Positions 7,426-14,817 of a stretch of DNA of 28,901 nucleotides are shown piece by piece (within the stretch, counting starts at the first letter, position 1; every line of letters begins with the position of its first letter). The DNA is from DASPLH01 sp035627675 (lineage in GTDB: Bacteria > Acidobacteriota > Terriglobia > Terriglobales > Acidobacteriaceae), in contig DASPLH010000084.1 in assembly GCA_035627675.1 (NCBI GenBank), forward strand, positions 1 to 28,901, read 5' to 3'. A model generated the notes under the pieces. That model made no database searches. It was given only the letters and a program-made list of their open reading frames with translations, and was not told the origin of the DNA. The position numbers and the translations under genes are program-made.

Positions 7426-8265
7426 ATGTTCGGCCGTTTAACGATCGCTGCCGTTGCGCTGCTTTTCACTTCCGGTGCCGCGGCCCAGCTATCTCCGGCA
7501 CCGTCACCTTCAGTGACTCCAGCGCCTAACAATCAAATCCAGGACGTGCAGCCCTTCCCTGCGCCCGCTCCGGACCTGTCGCAGCTTTCGGTCGAAGAAC
7601 TCGAAAAATTGGGGGACCAGCAGCGGGCCCGGAAGGAATACCTTCAGGCCATCGATTCATTCAAGGCTGCGCTGAAGAAGAAGCCGCCGCACAAGACGGT
7701 TGCCGTCCTTCAAAACAAGATAGGCATGGCGTACATAGGCATGGCCGATAAGGGCAAAGCGAGGAAGGCCCTCAAGAGCGCCATCAAGGCCGACAAACAG
7801 TACGCCGAGGCCTACAACAATCTCGGAGTGGTGTACTACCTCGACAAGAAATACGGCCGCGCCATCAAGGAATACCGGCGAGCCATTGCGCTCCGCGAGA
7901 CCTCCGCTTCCTTCCATAGCAATCTCGGCACCGTGTACTTGCAGAACAATGAAATCGAGCGTGGCATCGCCGAGTATCGCCGCGCCTACGAACTCGATCC
8001 CACGGTCTTCGACCGCTCATCGCAGGTTGGGGTAGCCGCTCGCATGACGGCTCCGGAAGACCGCGCGCGATTCAGTTACATCGTGGCAAAGCTCTACGCC
8101 TCCAATGGCGACTTCGACCGGGCGCTGCTCGCGCTGCGCCGGGCGATGGAGGACGGCTACGGAGAAATCGAGGAGGTGTACAAAGAGCCTGAATTCGCAA
8201 GGCTGCGTGAGGATCAGCGGTTCGCGGAACTGATGGCATCCCGTCCGCCGGCGATCCCGCAGTGA
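7426..8265 (+). CDS. Exported TPR-repeat protein (paralogue 1)
   Basis: 279 residues. A signal peptide is clear (residues 1-20, hydrophobic core AAVALLFTSGAAA, cleavage before Gln). A Pro-rich linker follows (about 22-48), then at least three tetratricopeptide repeats: around 58-90, 92-125 (GMAYIGMADKGKARKALKSA) and 127-160 (YAEAYNNLGVVYYLDKKYGRAI), with further helical sequence to about 255. The C-terminal motif LRRAMEDGYGEIEEVYKEPEF is shared with the next gene, so the two are tandem duplicates. TPRs bind proteins; the partner is unknown, but export and the PBP gene upstream point to an envelope scaffold role. A G-rich ribosome site precedes the ATG, in a leader that can fold. Confidence 0.85.
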   Translation: MFGRLTIAAVALLFTSGAAAQLSPAPSPSVTPAPNNQIQDVQPFPAPAPDLSQLSVEELEKLGDQQRARKEYLQAIDSFKAALKKKPPHKTVAVLQNKIGMAYIGMADKGKARKALKSAIKADKQYAEAYNNLGVVYYLDKKYGRAIKEYRRAIALRETSASFHSNLGTVYLQNNEIERGIAEYRRAYELDPTVFDRSSQVGVAARMTAPEDRARFSYIVAKLYASNGDFDRALLALRRAMEDGYGEIEEVYKEPEFARLREDQRFAELMASRPPAIPQ

Positions 8266-8309
8266 TTCAGGCCGCGTTTCGGACCGGGTGTGACAGAATA
8301 CGAAGAGCG

Positions 8310-9083
8310 ATGTCTCTGAAACGTCTCACCTGCCTGGCGCTTCTCTGCGCTGTTTCCGTCTTCTGCTCGGCCGGAGATACATTCGACGGCGACGGCCAGA
8401 AGTCCACCGCCTCGCTGTCCGTTGCCGAACTGGAGCAGCGCGGCGACGCATTCCGTTCGCAAAAGGAATACGAAGGCGCACGCCAGTACTACGCGCTCGC
8501 TCTCAAGAAGAACGGTCGCAGCGCTCCGCTGTGGAACAAGGCAGGGATGGCGGCGCTCCAGCTCGGGCGGTATGACGAGGCAATTCAAGCCTTCTCACGA
8601 GCCACGAAACAGGACAAGAAGTACGCCGAGGCGGTCAACAATCTTGGGGTCGCCTTCTACCTGAAGAAAGATTACCGCCGCGCCATTTCCCACTACAGGA
8701 AGGCGCTGGAGCTTCGGGACTCCCCGGCATTCCACACCAATCTTGGAGCGGCTTACTTCGACAACGACGAGATTGGCGACGCGCTGCGGGAGTATGCCAT
8801 AGCGCTGGCCATGGACCCCGAGATCCTGGAGCGGACCTCCAGCCTGGGCATCTCGGCCCATGTTCGGGGGCCGCAGGATCGCGGCCGGTATGCGTTCATG
8901 CTGGCGCGCCTGTATGCCAAGGTGGGAGACCTCGAGCACGCGTTGCTGAATCTGCGGCGCGCGATGGAAGACGGGTACCCGCAGATCGCCGAGGTTTACA
9001 GCAACGAGGACTTCGTGGGGTTGCGCCAGGACCCGAGGTTCAATGAATTGATGAGTGCCGCGCCGGTCGCCGTTACCCCTTAG
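8310..9083 (+). CDS. Exported TPR-repeat protein (paralogue 2)
   Basis: 257 residues, same architecture as the gene before it: N-terminal signal sequence (MSLKRLTCLALLCAVSVFC), then TPRs at roughly 35-165 (including YAEAVNNLGVAFYLKKDYRRAI) and the shared C-terminal signature LRRAMEDGYPQIAEVY. The ATG at 8310 is preferred to an upstream in-frame GTG at 8262 because it places the signal peptide at the N-terminus and has a GAAGAG ribosome-site-like stretch. The gap from paralogue 1 is 44 bases, so the genes are likely co-transcribed and end at the terminator at 9185. The cysteine at the end of the hydrophobic core does not form a good lipobox. No specific function can be assigned beyond protein binding in the periplasm. 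Confidence 0.85.
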   Translation: MSLKRLTCLALLCAVSVFCSAGDTFDGDGQKSTASLSVAELEQRGDAFRSQKEYEGARQYYALALKKNGRSAPLWNKAGMAALQLGRYDEAIQAFSRATKQDKKYAEAVNNLGVAFYLKKDYRRAISHYRKALELRDSPAFHTNLGAAYFDNDEIGDALREYAIALAMDPEILERTSSLGISAHVRGPQDRGRYAFMLARLYAKVGDLEHALLNLRRAMEDGYPQIAEVYSNEDFVGLRQDPRFNELMSAAPVAVTP

Positions 9084-9184
9084 TCCCGAAACAGGCAAGT
9101 TCCGCTTTTACGAGAAAACCTTTTCGACCTTCATGTGTCTAACAAGCAAGAGCCTCCTGAAGACCACATTCAGGGGAAACGGTG

Positions 9185-9216
9185 ACCCACCGGAAAAGTT
9201 TCCCGGTGGGTTTTTT
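9185..9216 (+). terminator. Rho-independent terminator of the TPR gene pair
   Basis: Perfect 9-bp stem ACCCACCGG (9185-9193) with CCGGTGGGT (9203-9211), 9-base loop, followed directly by six T residues. It lies about 100 bases after the second TPR gene and just beyond the end of the convergent kdsC. On the minus strand there is no comparable T tract, so it serves the rightward transcript. Confidence 0.9.
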
Positions 9217-9234
9217 CTGCTTGCTGGATTTCGT

Positions 9235-9855
9235 TTACTTCTTATCGGGCGTGCGGCTCGCGATGTATGCCTCGACGCACTTCTCGTACTTCCCTTGCGC
9301 TTTCAGGATGTACTCGATGGCGTCGCGAACAGCGCCGTCTCCGCCGCGCCGGTCGGTGATGACATGCGACTCGTCTTTCACGTCCTCGCGCGCGTTGGCG
9401 ACCGCGATGGCCAGTCCGACAGCGCGCATGACGGGCAGGTCGATGATGTCGTCGCCGACATACGCCACCTGGTCGGGCGTGAGCCCTTCCTTGTCGAGTA
9501 TCTCGTGGAAGACGCTCAGCTTGTCGGCTGCTCCCTGGTAAACGTGATCGACCTTGAGGTCGCGGGCGCGCAGGCGCACGGTCTCACTAATGCGCTTGGT
9601 GATGATTCCGGTCTTGAGTCCGCCGAGCCTGGCCAGCGAAATCCCTGTGCCGTCGTGCGCGTTGAAGCCTTTCGCTTCGAAAACCGAGTCCGAGGCGATC
9701 GCATACCCGCCGGCATCGGCTTTGCTCTCCGCCAGCGAGCGCACGCTCTGCTGCGCACCGGCGGGAGCAGGAAACAGGAAAATCGTGCCGTCCGTCATCA
9801 CGCCATCGACGTCCAGCAGCACCAGCTTGATCTTTTTTGCGCGAGTTTTTGACAT
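9235..9855 (-). CDS. kdsC: 3-deoxy-D-manno-octulosonate 8-phosphate phosphatase, KdsC family
   Basis: 206-residue HAD-superfamily (C0-type) phosphatase, the expected size. It removes phosphate from KDO-8-P in the cytoplasm to give KDO for LPS inner core. The first HAD motif is LLDVDGVMTDG with nucleophile Asp15 and acid/base Asp17; the Lys motif is in TGIITKR; the metal motif is YVGDDIIDLPVM. The loop after motif I is longer than in the E. coli enzyme and contains an Ala/Gly-rich stretch (PAPAGAQQ). The ATG at 9855 is chosen because MSKTRAKKIKLVLLDVDG matches family N-termini; an in-frame upstream start at 9900 would add 15 residues. The gene stands alone, divergent from an exported hypothetical. 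Related HADs such as YrbI-like sialic-acid phosphatases look similar, so substrate is inferred. Confidence 0.88.
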   Translation of the reverse strand: MSKTRAKKIKLVLLDVDGVMTDGTIFLFPAPAGAQQSVRSLAESKADAGGYAIASDSVFEAKGFNAHDGTGISLARLGGLKTGIITKRISETVRLRARDLKVDHVYQGAADKLSVFHEILDKEGLTPDQVAYVGDDIIDLPVMRAVGLAIAVANAREDVKDESHVITDRRGGDGAVRDAIEYILKAQGKYEKCVEAYIASRTPDKK

Positions 9856-9933
9856 GATCCGTGTGAAGGTCCCAACATTCGATGCTGAGCCTGCCCGCAT
9901 CCGGCCGCGAACAGCGTTCCGCTCTGCCCCTCG

Positions 9934-9939
9934 ATTGTA
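9934..9939 (-). promoter_or_regulatory. -10-like element TACAAT upstream of kdsC
   Basis: Minus-strand GCTACAAT (9941-9934), about 80 bases before the kdsC ATG. Same octamer as upstream of proS and the PBP gene. No clear -35 box. Confidence 0.4.
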
Positions 9940-9993
9940 GCGCGTGCCTTGCTCCTGCCACGAGCGGCACGGTTACACTGATACGGGTTGGAT

Positions 9994-11436
9994 ATGGACC
10001 ACAAGCGCCCCATCCTGATCGCCGCATTGCTCATCACGGCCCTGCTGCAAGCCGCGCCCGCGCAGTCGGAGCGTTCGGAAAGCGTAGTGATCGTCAAGCG
10101 GCGTCCGGGCGCCGCGGTGGCGAAAGCCGATCGAGCACGCGAACGCCTGGCACGCCGAACGCTTGAGGCGAGCTTCGCGGCATCCCGCGAGATCGACCCG
10201 CAGACCTCCGTTCGCTTGCAGTCGTCGCTGTGCGTCGCCGCCGGAGAGATGCGGCAGAAGGACCTCAGCAAACGGTGGTGCGAAGAAGTGTTCCGCGCCG
10301 CTCAGCAGACCATCGACGCCGGGGAACTGCGCATGCAAATCCAGATGCGCGCGCTGCAAGGCATTGCCGATGCCGATCCCGAACAGGCCCTCGAGTGGCT
10401 GCTGCGCGCCGACATGACCCCGAACGAGCCGGACTTGCGCATGTATGCCGCGCGGAAGGTCTTCGCGGCGTTCGCCGCCAAGCTGGGCCCCAAGTCCTAT
10501 CCGCAAATCCGCGATGCTGCCGTATCGCTGGGAGAGAACGGCGCGTTTCCTTACAACGCACTCCTGGAAGTCACGCCTGCATTCCGCGGCAATCCGGACC
10601 ACTGTGACGAGATGCTACAGCAGGCTACGAAGTACGTGCGTGCCGGCAATAACGCCGACGACTACGTCCACTTCGCGGATTTCGTCAACGGATTCTCCAG
10701 GCAAAAATGCGGGTCTGAACCCCTGTTGCAGGAGGCCGCCGGCGAAATCGCGACACGCCTGCTCCGCCAGCTGGATCAGGTCGCCGCCGACCCTGCCTCG
10801 GCGGACCGCGCCACCCTCGGCAACCTGCGGGCGCTGTACTGGACCAGTCACCGGATTCTCGAGCAGCGGGACCCGGCGCTTGCGCGCGAGTTGGCCAGGA
10901 GGTACGAGCCGTTGCGGAGCCTGCGACCGGCTGCGGATAAGAGTTCCAGCGGCGCCAGCCCGGAGCGCATCGAGCGCAGGACTCCGGCCAACGATGCCGA
11001 AACTACCCGGATGCGCGAGTCGCTTCGGAAGGTCAGCATCGCAATCAACCGGGGCAACACCGACGGCAAGGCGCAGACCTCCGAGATGGAGCAGATGATC
11101 GCCTCCGGCATCGATCTGGGGGTCAGGTACATCACGCGCATCGTCGAACTCAATCCGGATCGGGCACACGAATACAAGGCGGCCCTGGCAAACCTGGGCG
11201 GCGTCATCGAAGCGGGCATGAGGTTCTGGCCGGAGGCGACGCTGCGGCATGCCGAGGGCGTCTACGACGCCGAGCTTCGCGCCAACCTGCTGCTGAGGGC
11301 AGCCCAGTCCCTGGGACGCGAACAGAGGCGGCAGGAACGCCGCGAGCGCCGGCGCACTGCGCGTTCGAAACGCGAAGCGGCGGACAACGGCAATCAAAGC
11401 GGAAGCGAACGCGCACGACCGGAAGAACGCCGTTGA
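9994..11436 (+). CDS. Exported hypothetical protein with Arg-rich C-terminus
   Basis: 480 residues. The N-terminus is a signal peptide (KRPILIAALLITALLQAAPAQ, residues 4-24). The mature protein is almost entirely helical by composition, with solenoid-like stretches (LEWLLRADMTPNEPDLRMYAA; YITRIVELNPDRAHEY) that recall degenerate TPR/HEAT repeats, but no repeat is strict. Several cysteines occur (including CDEM and QKCGSEP). The last 45 residues are extremely basic (RREQRRQERRERRRTARSKRE) and probably disordered; in the periplasm such a tail could bind anionic polymers. I do not recognise the family. ATG at 9994 is preferred to a TTG at 9988; a TACACT box at 9974 suggests a very short leader. 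The DUF5522 gene follows after 16 bases. Confidence 0.75.
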   Translation: MDHKRPILIAALLITALLQAAPAQSERSESVVIVKRRPGAAVAKADRARERLARRTLEASFAASREIDPQTSVRLQSSLCVAAGEMRQKDLSKRWCEEVFRAAQQTIDAGELRMQIQMRALQGIADADPEQALEWLLRADMTPNEPDLRMYAARKVFAAFAAKLGPKSYPQIRDAAVSLGENGAFPYNALLEVTPAFRGNPDHCDEMLQQATKYVRAGNNADDYVHFADFVNGFSRQKCGSEPLLQEAAGEIATRLLRQLDQVAADPASADRATLGNLRALYWTSHRILEQRDPALARELARRYEPLRSLRPAADKSSSGASPERIERRTPANDAETTRMRESLRKVSIAINRGNTDGKAQTSEMEQMIASGIDLGVRYITRIVELNPDRAHEYKAALANLGGVIEAGMRFWPEATLRHAEGVYDAELRANLLLRAAQSLGREQRRQERRERRRTARSKREAADNGNQSGSERARPEERR

Positions 11437-11452
11437 TCTCCAAGGCGTTGAC

Positions 11453-11614
11453 ATGCCCCTGAATACCGATCCCAAAGAGGGAGTGGATTTCTACTACGAC
11501 GAACTGGGCCGCATGGTATTCACCGCGCATTACCTGCTCCAGCGCGGATACTGCTGCGGCTCGGGATGCCGCCACTGTCCCTACAAGAACGGTTCGCAAG
11601 ACGACGGCCAATAA
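11453..11614 (+). CDS. DUF5522 family cysteine-rich microprotein
   Basis: 53 codons. The protein has a conserved block, VDFYYDELGRMVFTAHYLL, followed by RGYCCGSGCRHCPY, the hallmark of the small DUF5522 family: four cysteines (residues 34, 35, 39 and 42) and one histidine (41) that could bind one metal ion. Family function is not established to my knowledge. It begins 16 bases after the exported hypothetical, so it is likely translated from the same mRNA; no strong ribosome site is visible. It is short and easily missed in routine gene calling, but the motif is too specific to be chance. It is cytoplasmic by lack of any signal sequence. Confidence 0.85.
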   Translation: MPLNTDPKEGVDFYYDELGRMVFTAHYLLQRGYCCGSGCRHCPYKNGSQDDGQ

Positions 11615-11787
11615 CGCCCTTCCAACCAGAGGTGCCCGAGCGATCCGCGCTTCCGGGCGAGAGAACGCTGGAAGTCTCGCCGGAAATATGCAACATTCCA
11701 CCTCCAGTTCTCGTACCGGCTCAAGGGCATAGGCGGAAACTTGCTGGCGGCCTTCGCCGTACCTCCGGCAGGCCCAAAGGAGGGAAC

Positions 11788-12507
11788 ATGAACCGTATCC
11801 AGAACCCAGGCAGAGTCGCCGGACTCTGGTACCTGCTCCTCGTCCTTGTCGCGCCGTTTCGCCTTCTCTACATCCCCGGCGCACTTTTCGTGCGCGGCGA
11901 CGCGACGGCCACGGCCAACAACATCGCTGCCCACCAGTTGCAGTTCCGTCTGGGCATCCTCAGCGAACTGCTCTGCGGCGTGATCCTGATCTTCCTCGTG
12001 CTGGCGCTCTACAGATTGTTCAAGGGAGTGAGCCAGTACCAGGCTGTACTCATGGTGATCGTCGGGGGTGTGATACCGGCAACCATCGACTTTCTCAACC
12101 CGCTGAACGACGCTGCTGCCCTGATGCTCATCCGCGGCGAAGATTTCCTCTCCGCCTTCGACAAACCGCAGCGGGACGCGCTGGCCATGCTGTTCCTGCG
12201 CCTCCATCACCAGTTAGTCGTTGCCGCCGAAATCCTTTGGGGTCTCTGGCTTTTCCCGTTGGCGATCCTCACGTACAGGTCGGGCTTCCTGCCCCGGTTC
12301 ATAGGCGTGTGGCTGGCCGTCAACGGAGTCGCCTACGTGGCGATCAGCTTCACCGGCTTGCTGTTGCCGCAGTACGAGACGATGGTCTCGAACATCGCCT
12401 TCCCTGCCCTGCTGGGAGAGATTGCGCTCATGCTGTGGCTCCTGATCAAAGGCGCAAAGCCGCAGGTGCGCAACGACGCAACCTCGTCCCTGGCGGCTCA
12501 GGTGTGA
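11788..12507 (+). CDS. DUF4386 family integral membrane protein
   Basis: 239 residues with about six membrane helices. Characteristic DUF4386 features are visible: N-terminal RVAGLWYLLL, the segment FRLGILSELLCGVILIFLVLALYRLF at about 48-75, and FLPRFIGVWLAVNGVAYV near 170. The family is widespread in Bacteria and of unknown function. Start at ATG 11788 is well supported by an AAAGGAGG ribosome site at 11776-11783; a longer in-frame ORF upstream is not needed. It lies 173 bases after the DUF5522 gene and 294 bases before the ABC exporter genes, so it may be a separate transcription unit. Confidence 0.88.
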   Translation: MNRIQNPGRVAGLWYLLLVLVAPFRLLYIPGALFVRGDATATANNIAAHQLQFRLGILSELLCGVILIFLVLALYRLFKGVSQYQAVLMVIVGGVIPATIDFLNPLNDAAALMLIRGEDFLSAFDKPQRDALAMLFLRLHHQLVVAAEILWGLWLFPLAILTYRSGFLPRFIGVWLAVNGVAYVAISFTGLLLPQYETMVSNIAFPALLGEIALMLWLLIKGAKPQVRNDATSSLAAQV

Positions 12508-12607
12508 CGTAAGCGGTGGCGCGGAGATCCCTGCGGCGCGACGGCAGTACACGGTCCCAAGGGACAACCTGCCGATACAGCTTTGCTTTGGATGTTCGCG
12601 CTGGCGA

Positions 12608-12637
12608 TTGACAATCTCAACACAGTCGCGTTAGCGT
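12608..12637 (+). promoter_or_regulatory. Candidate sigma-70 promoter for the ABC exporter
   Basis: A consensus -35 hexamer TTGACA lies at 12608-12613, and a weak -10 TAGCGT at 12632-12637 gives an 18-base spacer. The transcript would have a leader of about 155 bases. The -10 is poor (three of six), so an activator or a different start is possible. Confidence 0.4.
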
Positions 12638-12657
12638 TTTCGCTTCGGAATACTGCC

Positions 12658-12735
12658 ATGAGAATCCCCGTCCAATCGCTCTAAGTCGGCACCTTGCCGA
12701 AGCACACGTTCCCGGCATGTACGGGTCCGCGTGTG
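12658..12735 (+). promoter_or_regulatory. Leader with short upstream ORF and two hairpins
   Basis: An ATG at 12658 opens an 8-codon ORF (MRIPVQSL) ending at a TAA at 12682-12684. A 6-bp hairpin TCGGCA/TGCCGA (12686-12691 with 12695-12700) starts one base after the stop. A second hairpin pairs CACACG (12703-12708) with CGTGTG (12730-12735), with CCCG/CGGG stacked inside. This arrangement resembles leaders that control translation of resistance exporters, but the upstream ORF has no good ribosome site. The rest of the 294-base gap shows nothing else. Confidence 0.3.
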
Positions 12736-12801
12736 TGCCTCCTTTCAACGGACACAAGTACAACGCATCGAATCACCCGATCGACGTATGGGTAACTTCG
12801 C

Positions 12802-13734
12802 ATGACCTACGCTCTCGAAGTACACAATTTGGTGAAGCATTTCGGCTCCGTTCGTGCCGTGGACGGCCTTAGCTTCGCTGTCGCGCCAGGGACCATTTTC
12901 GGCTTGCTCGGACCGAATGGCGCTGGGAAGTCAACCACACTGAAGATCCTGACCACGTTGAGCCGTCCGACCGGCGGCACTGTGTCGGTGCTGGGGTTTG
13001 ACGTGCTTGAGCAGCCGCTTGAGGTACGCCGGCGCATCGCTTGCGTCATCCAGGAGACCGCGGTCGATCTTCTTCTCAGCGTCCGCGACAACCTGCTCAC
13101 CTTCGCTCGTTTCCACGAGATCGACAGACGGACGGCGCGTCGCCGCGCGGACGAGGTCATCGAACGCTTCCGCCTCGCGGGAGAGGTCGATCGCAAGGTG
13201 CAGGACCTCAGCGGCGGGTTTCGACGCCGCGTGCAGGTGGCGAAGTGCTTCATGGCTGACACGCCGGTGCTCTTCCTCGATGAGTTCTCGACGGGCATGG
13301 ACCCGCTGCTGAAGCGCGAAGTCATGAGCCTGCTTCGCGACGAAGCGCGGCGTGGCCGCACCATCGTGCTTACGACCCAGATATTGAGCGAGGCAGAGGA
13401 ACTCTGCCAGGACATCCTCATCATCGACCGTGGCCGTCAGGTTGCGCGCGGCGACCTGAGCACGTTGAAGCTGCTCTCGCAGGGCGTGTACGAGGTCTCG
13501 ATGACCTTCGACTCGATGCCAGAAAATATCGAGAGTGAACTCCAGAGTCTGCCGACGCTGCGCACCCGCATCGAGAACAACACGCTTGAGGTCGCGTTCA
13601 AAACCCCTGAAGGGCAGGTGCTCGAAACGGTTACGGCGCTGGCTCGCAACCGCCGCGTGCTGCGTCTCGAGGTGAATGGCGCCAGCCTGGAAGATGTCTT
13701 CCTCGAACTGACGCAGGAGCAGGTGAAATCATGA
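12802..13734 (+). CDS. ABC exporter ATP-binding protein (DrrA-like)
   Basis: 310-residue ATPase of the ABC-2 exporter class. Walker A is GPNGAGKST (37-45), Q-loop Gln84, signature LSGGF (136-140), and Walker B VLFLDE ending in Glu161. Two motifs depart from consensus: the D-loop region reads FSTGMDP in place of PTSGLDP, and the H-loop histidine is replaced by Gln193 in TTQILSEAEEL. The C-terminal 80 residues form the accessory domain usual in DrrA/CcmA-like exporters. It overlaps the permease gene by 4 bases (ATGA), so the two are translationally coupled. Substrate unknown; family members export drugs, polysaccharides, lipids or heme, and no neighbouring gene narrows this. No clear ribosome site precedes the ATG. 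Confidence 0.92.
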   Translation: MTYALEVHNLVKHFGSVRAVDGLSFAVAPGTIFGLLGPNGAGKSTTLKILTTLSRPTGGTVSVLGFDVLEQPLEVRRRIACVIQETAVDLLLSVRDNLLTFARFHEIDRRTARRRADEVIERFRLAGEVDRKVQDLSGGFRRRVQVAKCFMADTPVLFLDEFSTGMDPLLKREVMSLLRDEARRGRTIVLTTQILSEAEELCQDILIIDRGRQVARGDLSTLKLLSQGVYEVSMTFDSMPENIESELQSLPTLRTRIENNTLEVAFKTPEGQVLETVTALARNRRVLRLEVNGASLEDVFLELTQEQVKS

Positions 13735-14486
13735 CGGCCATCAACGCGATGCTCTACCGCGAGGCGAAGATCCGCGCCACGAACCTCGTGTTCATTTTCT
13801 GGGACGTGTTCTTCCCGCTCACTTACATGCTGATGTTCGGCGTGGGCGTGAATGCCGCGCTGGGCGCGCCACTCGCCGGTGAAGGCGTGGACTACAATGC
13901 CTTCTTTCTCAGCAGCGTGTTGGCGATGGCGAGCTTCGGCATCGCGTCCAACACGTCGTGGTCGTTCTTTCTCGACCGCGATAACGGAATCTTCTTCGAG
14001 ATGCTCACGTACCCGCTGAGCCGGTCGGCGTACATGATCGGGAAGGTTCTCTTTACGCTGCTCGTAACCGTAGTGCAGACCGTAATAACCGTGGGGATCG
14101 CCGCGCTGCTGTTCAACATCGATCTGCGTTGGGAGCGCATGCCATTCGTGTTTTGCACGATCGTGATTGGCACGGCCGGCTGGTTCTTCCTTTACTCGAT
14201 CTTCGCACTGAGCACGCGACGCAATGACGTCTTCAACACCGTCACGTCGATCCTGTACTTCGTGCTGCTGTTCGCCAGCAACATGTTCTACCCGCTGGAA
14301 CCGCTGCCCGCGTGGTTCCGCTACGCGGCGCTGGCAAACCCAATCACGTGGCAGATCGATTGCCTGCGCTGGGGCACGATCGGCGTGGGCAACACGCAAC
14401 AAGTTGTGCTGGAGGCGGCAGGTTTCCTGGTGTTTACGGCGGTGTCGTTCTTCTACGCAGCGCGTGCGCTGCAAAGGCAGGAGTGA
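13731..14486 (+). CDS. ABC-2 type exporter permease
   Basis: 251 residues with about six membrane helices, partner of the ATPase with which it overlaps by 4 bases. The N-terminal amphipathic segment (MLYREAKIRATNLVFIFWDVFFPLTYMLMF begins at about residue 7) and the last-third motif FASNMFYPLEPLPAWFRYAALANPITWQID are typical of ABC2_membrane proteins (DrrB/NodJ group). The motif containing PLEPLP corresponds to the re-entrant helix before the last two helices. A homodimer would pair with two ATPase subunits. Inner membrane; substrate not predictable. The transcript ends near the hairpin at 14514, although that hairpin is oriented better for the minus strand. Confidence 0.9.
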   Translation: MTAINAMLYREAKIRATNLVFIFWDVFFPLTYMLMFGVGVNAALGAPLAGEGVDYNAFFLSSVLAMASFGIASNTSWSFFLDRDNGIFFEMLTYPLSRSAYMIGKVLFTLLVTVVQTVITVGIAALLFNIDLRWERMPFVFCTIVIGTAGWFFLYSIFALSTRRNDVFNTVTSILYFVLLFASNMFYPLEPLPAWFRYAALANPITWQIDCLRWGTIGVGNTQQVVLEAAGFLVFTAVSFFYAARALQRQE

Positions 14487-14501
14487 AGGATAGAGACTAA
14501 C

Positions 14502-14530
14502 TAAAAAAAGAAAACCCGCCGAAGGCGGGT
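14502..14530 (-). terminator. Rho-independent terminator of tRNA-Ala
   Basis: Stem ACCCGCC (14514-14520) with GGCGGGT (14524-14530), loop GAA on the plus strand. Read leftward it is followed by TTTTCTTTTTTT, a strong T tract. It lies 8 bases after the tRNA 3' end. On the plus strand the sequence after the stem is GATTTCTTT, so it may also stop ABC exporter transcripts from the other side. Confidence 0.88.
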
Positions 14531-14538
14531 GATTTCTT

Positions 14539-14614
14539 TGGTGGACCTGGTCGGGATCGAACCGACGACCTCTTCCATGCCATGGAAGCGCGCTCCCAGC
14601 TGCGCCACAGGCCC
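14539..14614 (-). tRNA. tRNA-Ala, anticodon GGC
   Basis: 76 bases with encoded CCA. The cloverleaf is complete: 7-bp acceptor GGGCCTG/CAGGTCC, 4-bp D stem GCGC/GCGC, anticodon stem CTTCC/GGAAG with loop ATGGCAT (anticodon GGC at 14581-14579), and T stem GTCGG/CCGAC with loop TTCGATC. The acceptor contains the G3-U70 wobble pair, the known alanine identity element. It reads GCC and GCU codons. Own promoter upstream and terminator downstream. Confidence 0.97.
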
Positions 14615-14652
14615 ACTCTCATGTGCGTCGCGATAACGTTTGCGACTTTTGT

Positions 14653-14682
14653 ATTGTCGCGCAGCATCCCTCGTTCCGTCAA
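14653..14682 (-). promoter_or_regulatory. Promoter of tRNA-Ala
   Basis: Minus-strand -35 TTGACG (14682-14677), 18-base spacer, -10 GACAAT (14658-14653). Predicted start is about 30 bases before the mature tRNA 5' end, suitable for a leader removed by RNase P. Confidence 0.55.
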
Positions 14683-14817
14683 ATCTGGGCCGGGAACGCG
14701 CACGCGAGGAGACCGGTGCAGCTCGTACGCAAGTGCGCACACACCTCGCGTCCGCTCCCGCGCACCCGGCGCGTGTCACGAACGCACCCGAGCCCTCGCA
14801 GTCGCATCTCAAAACTT

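Noticed and set aside
14623..14817. N-terminal extension of the single-span membrane protein
   Set aside because: It overlaps the tRNA-Ala promoter and adds an Arg/His-rich stretch unlike real coding sequence; ATG 14818 is adequate.
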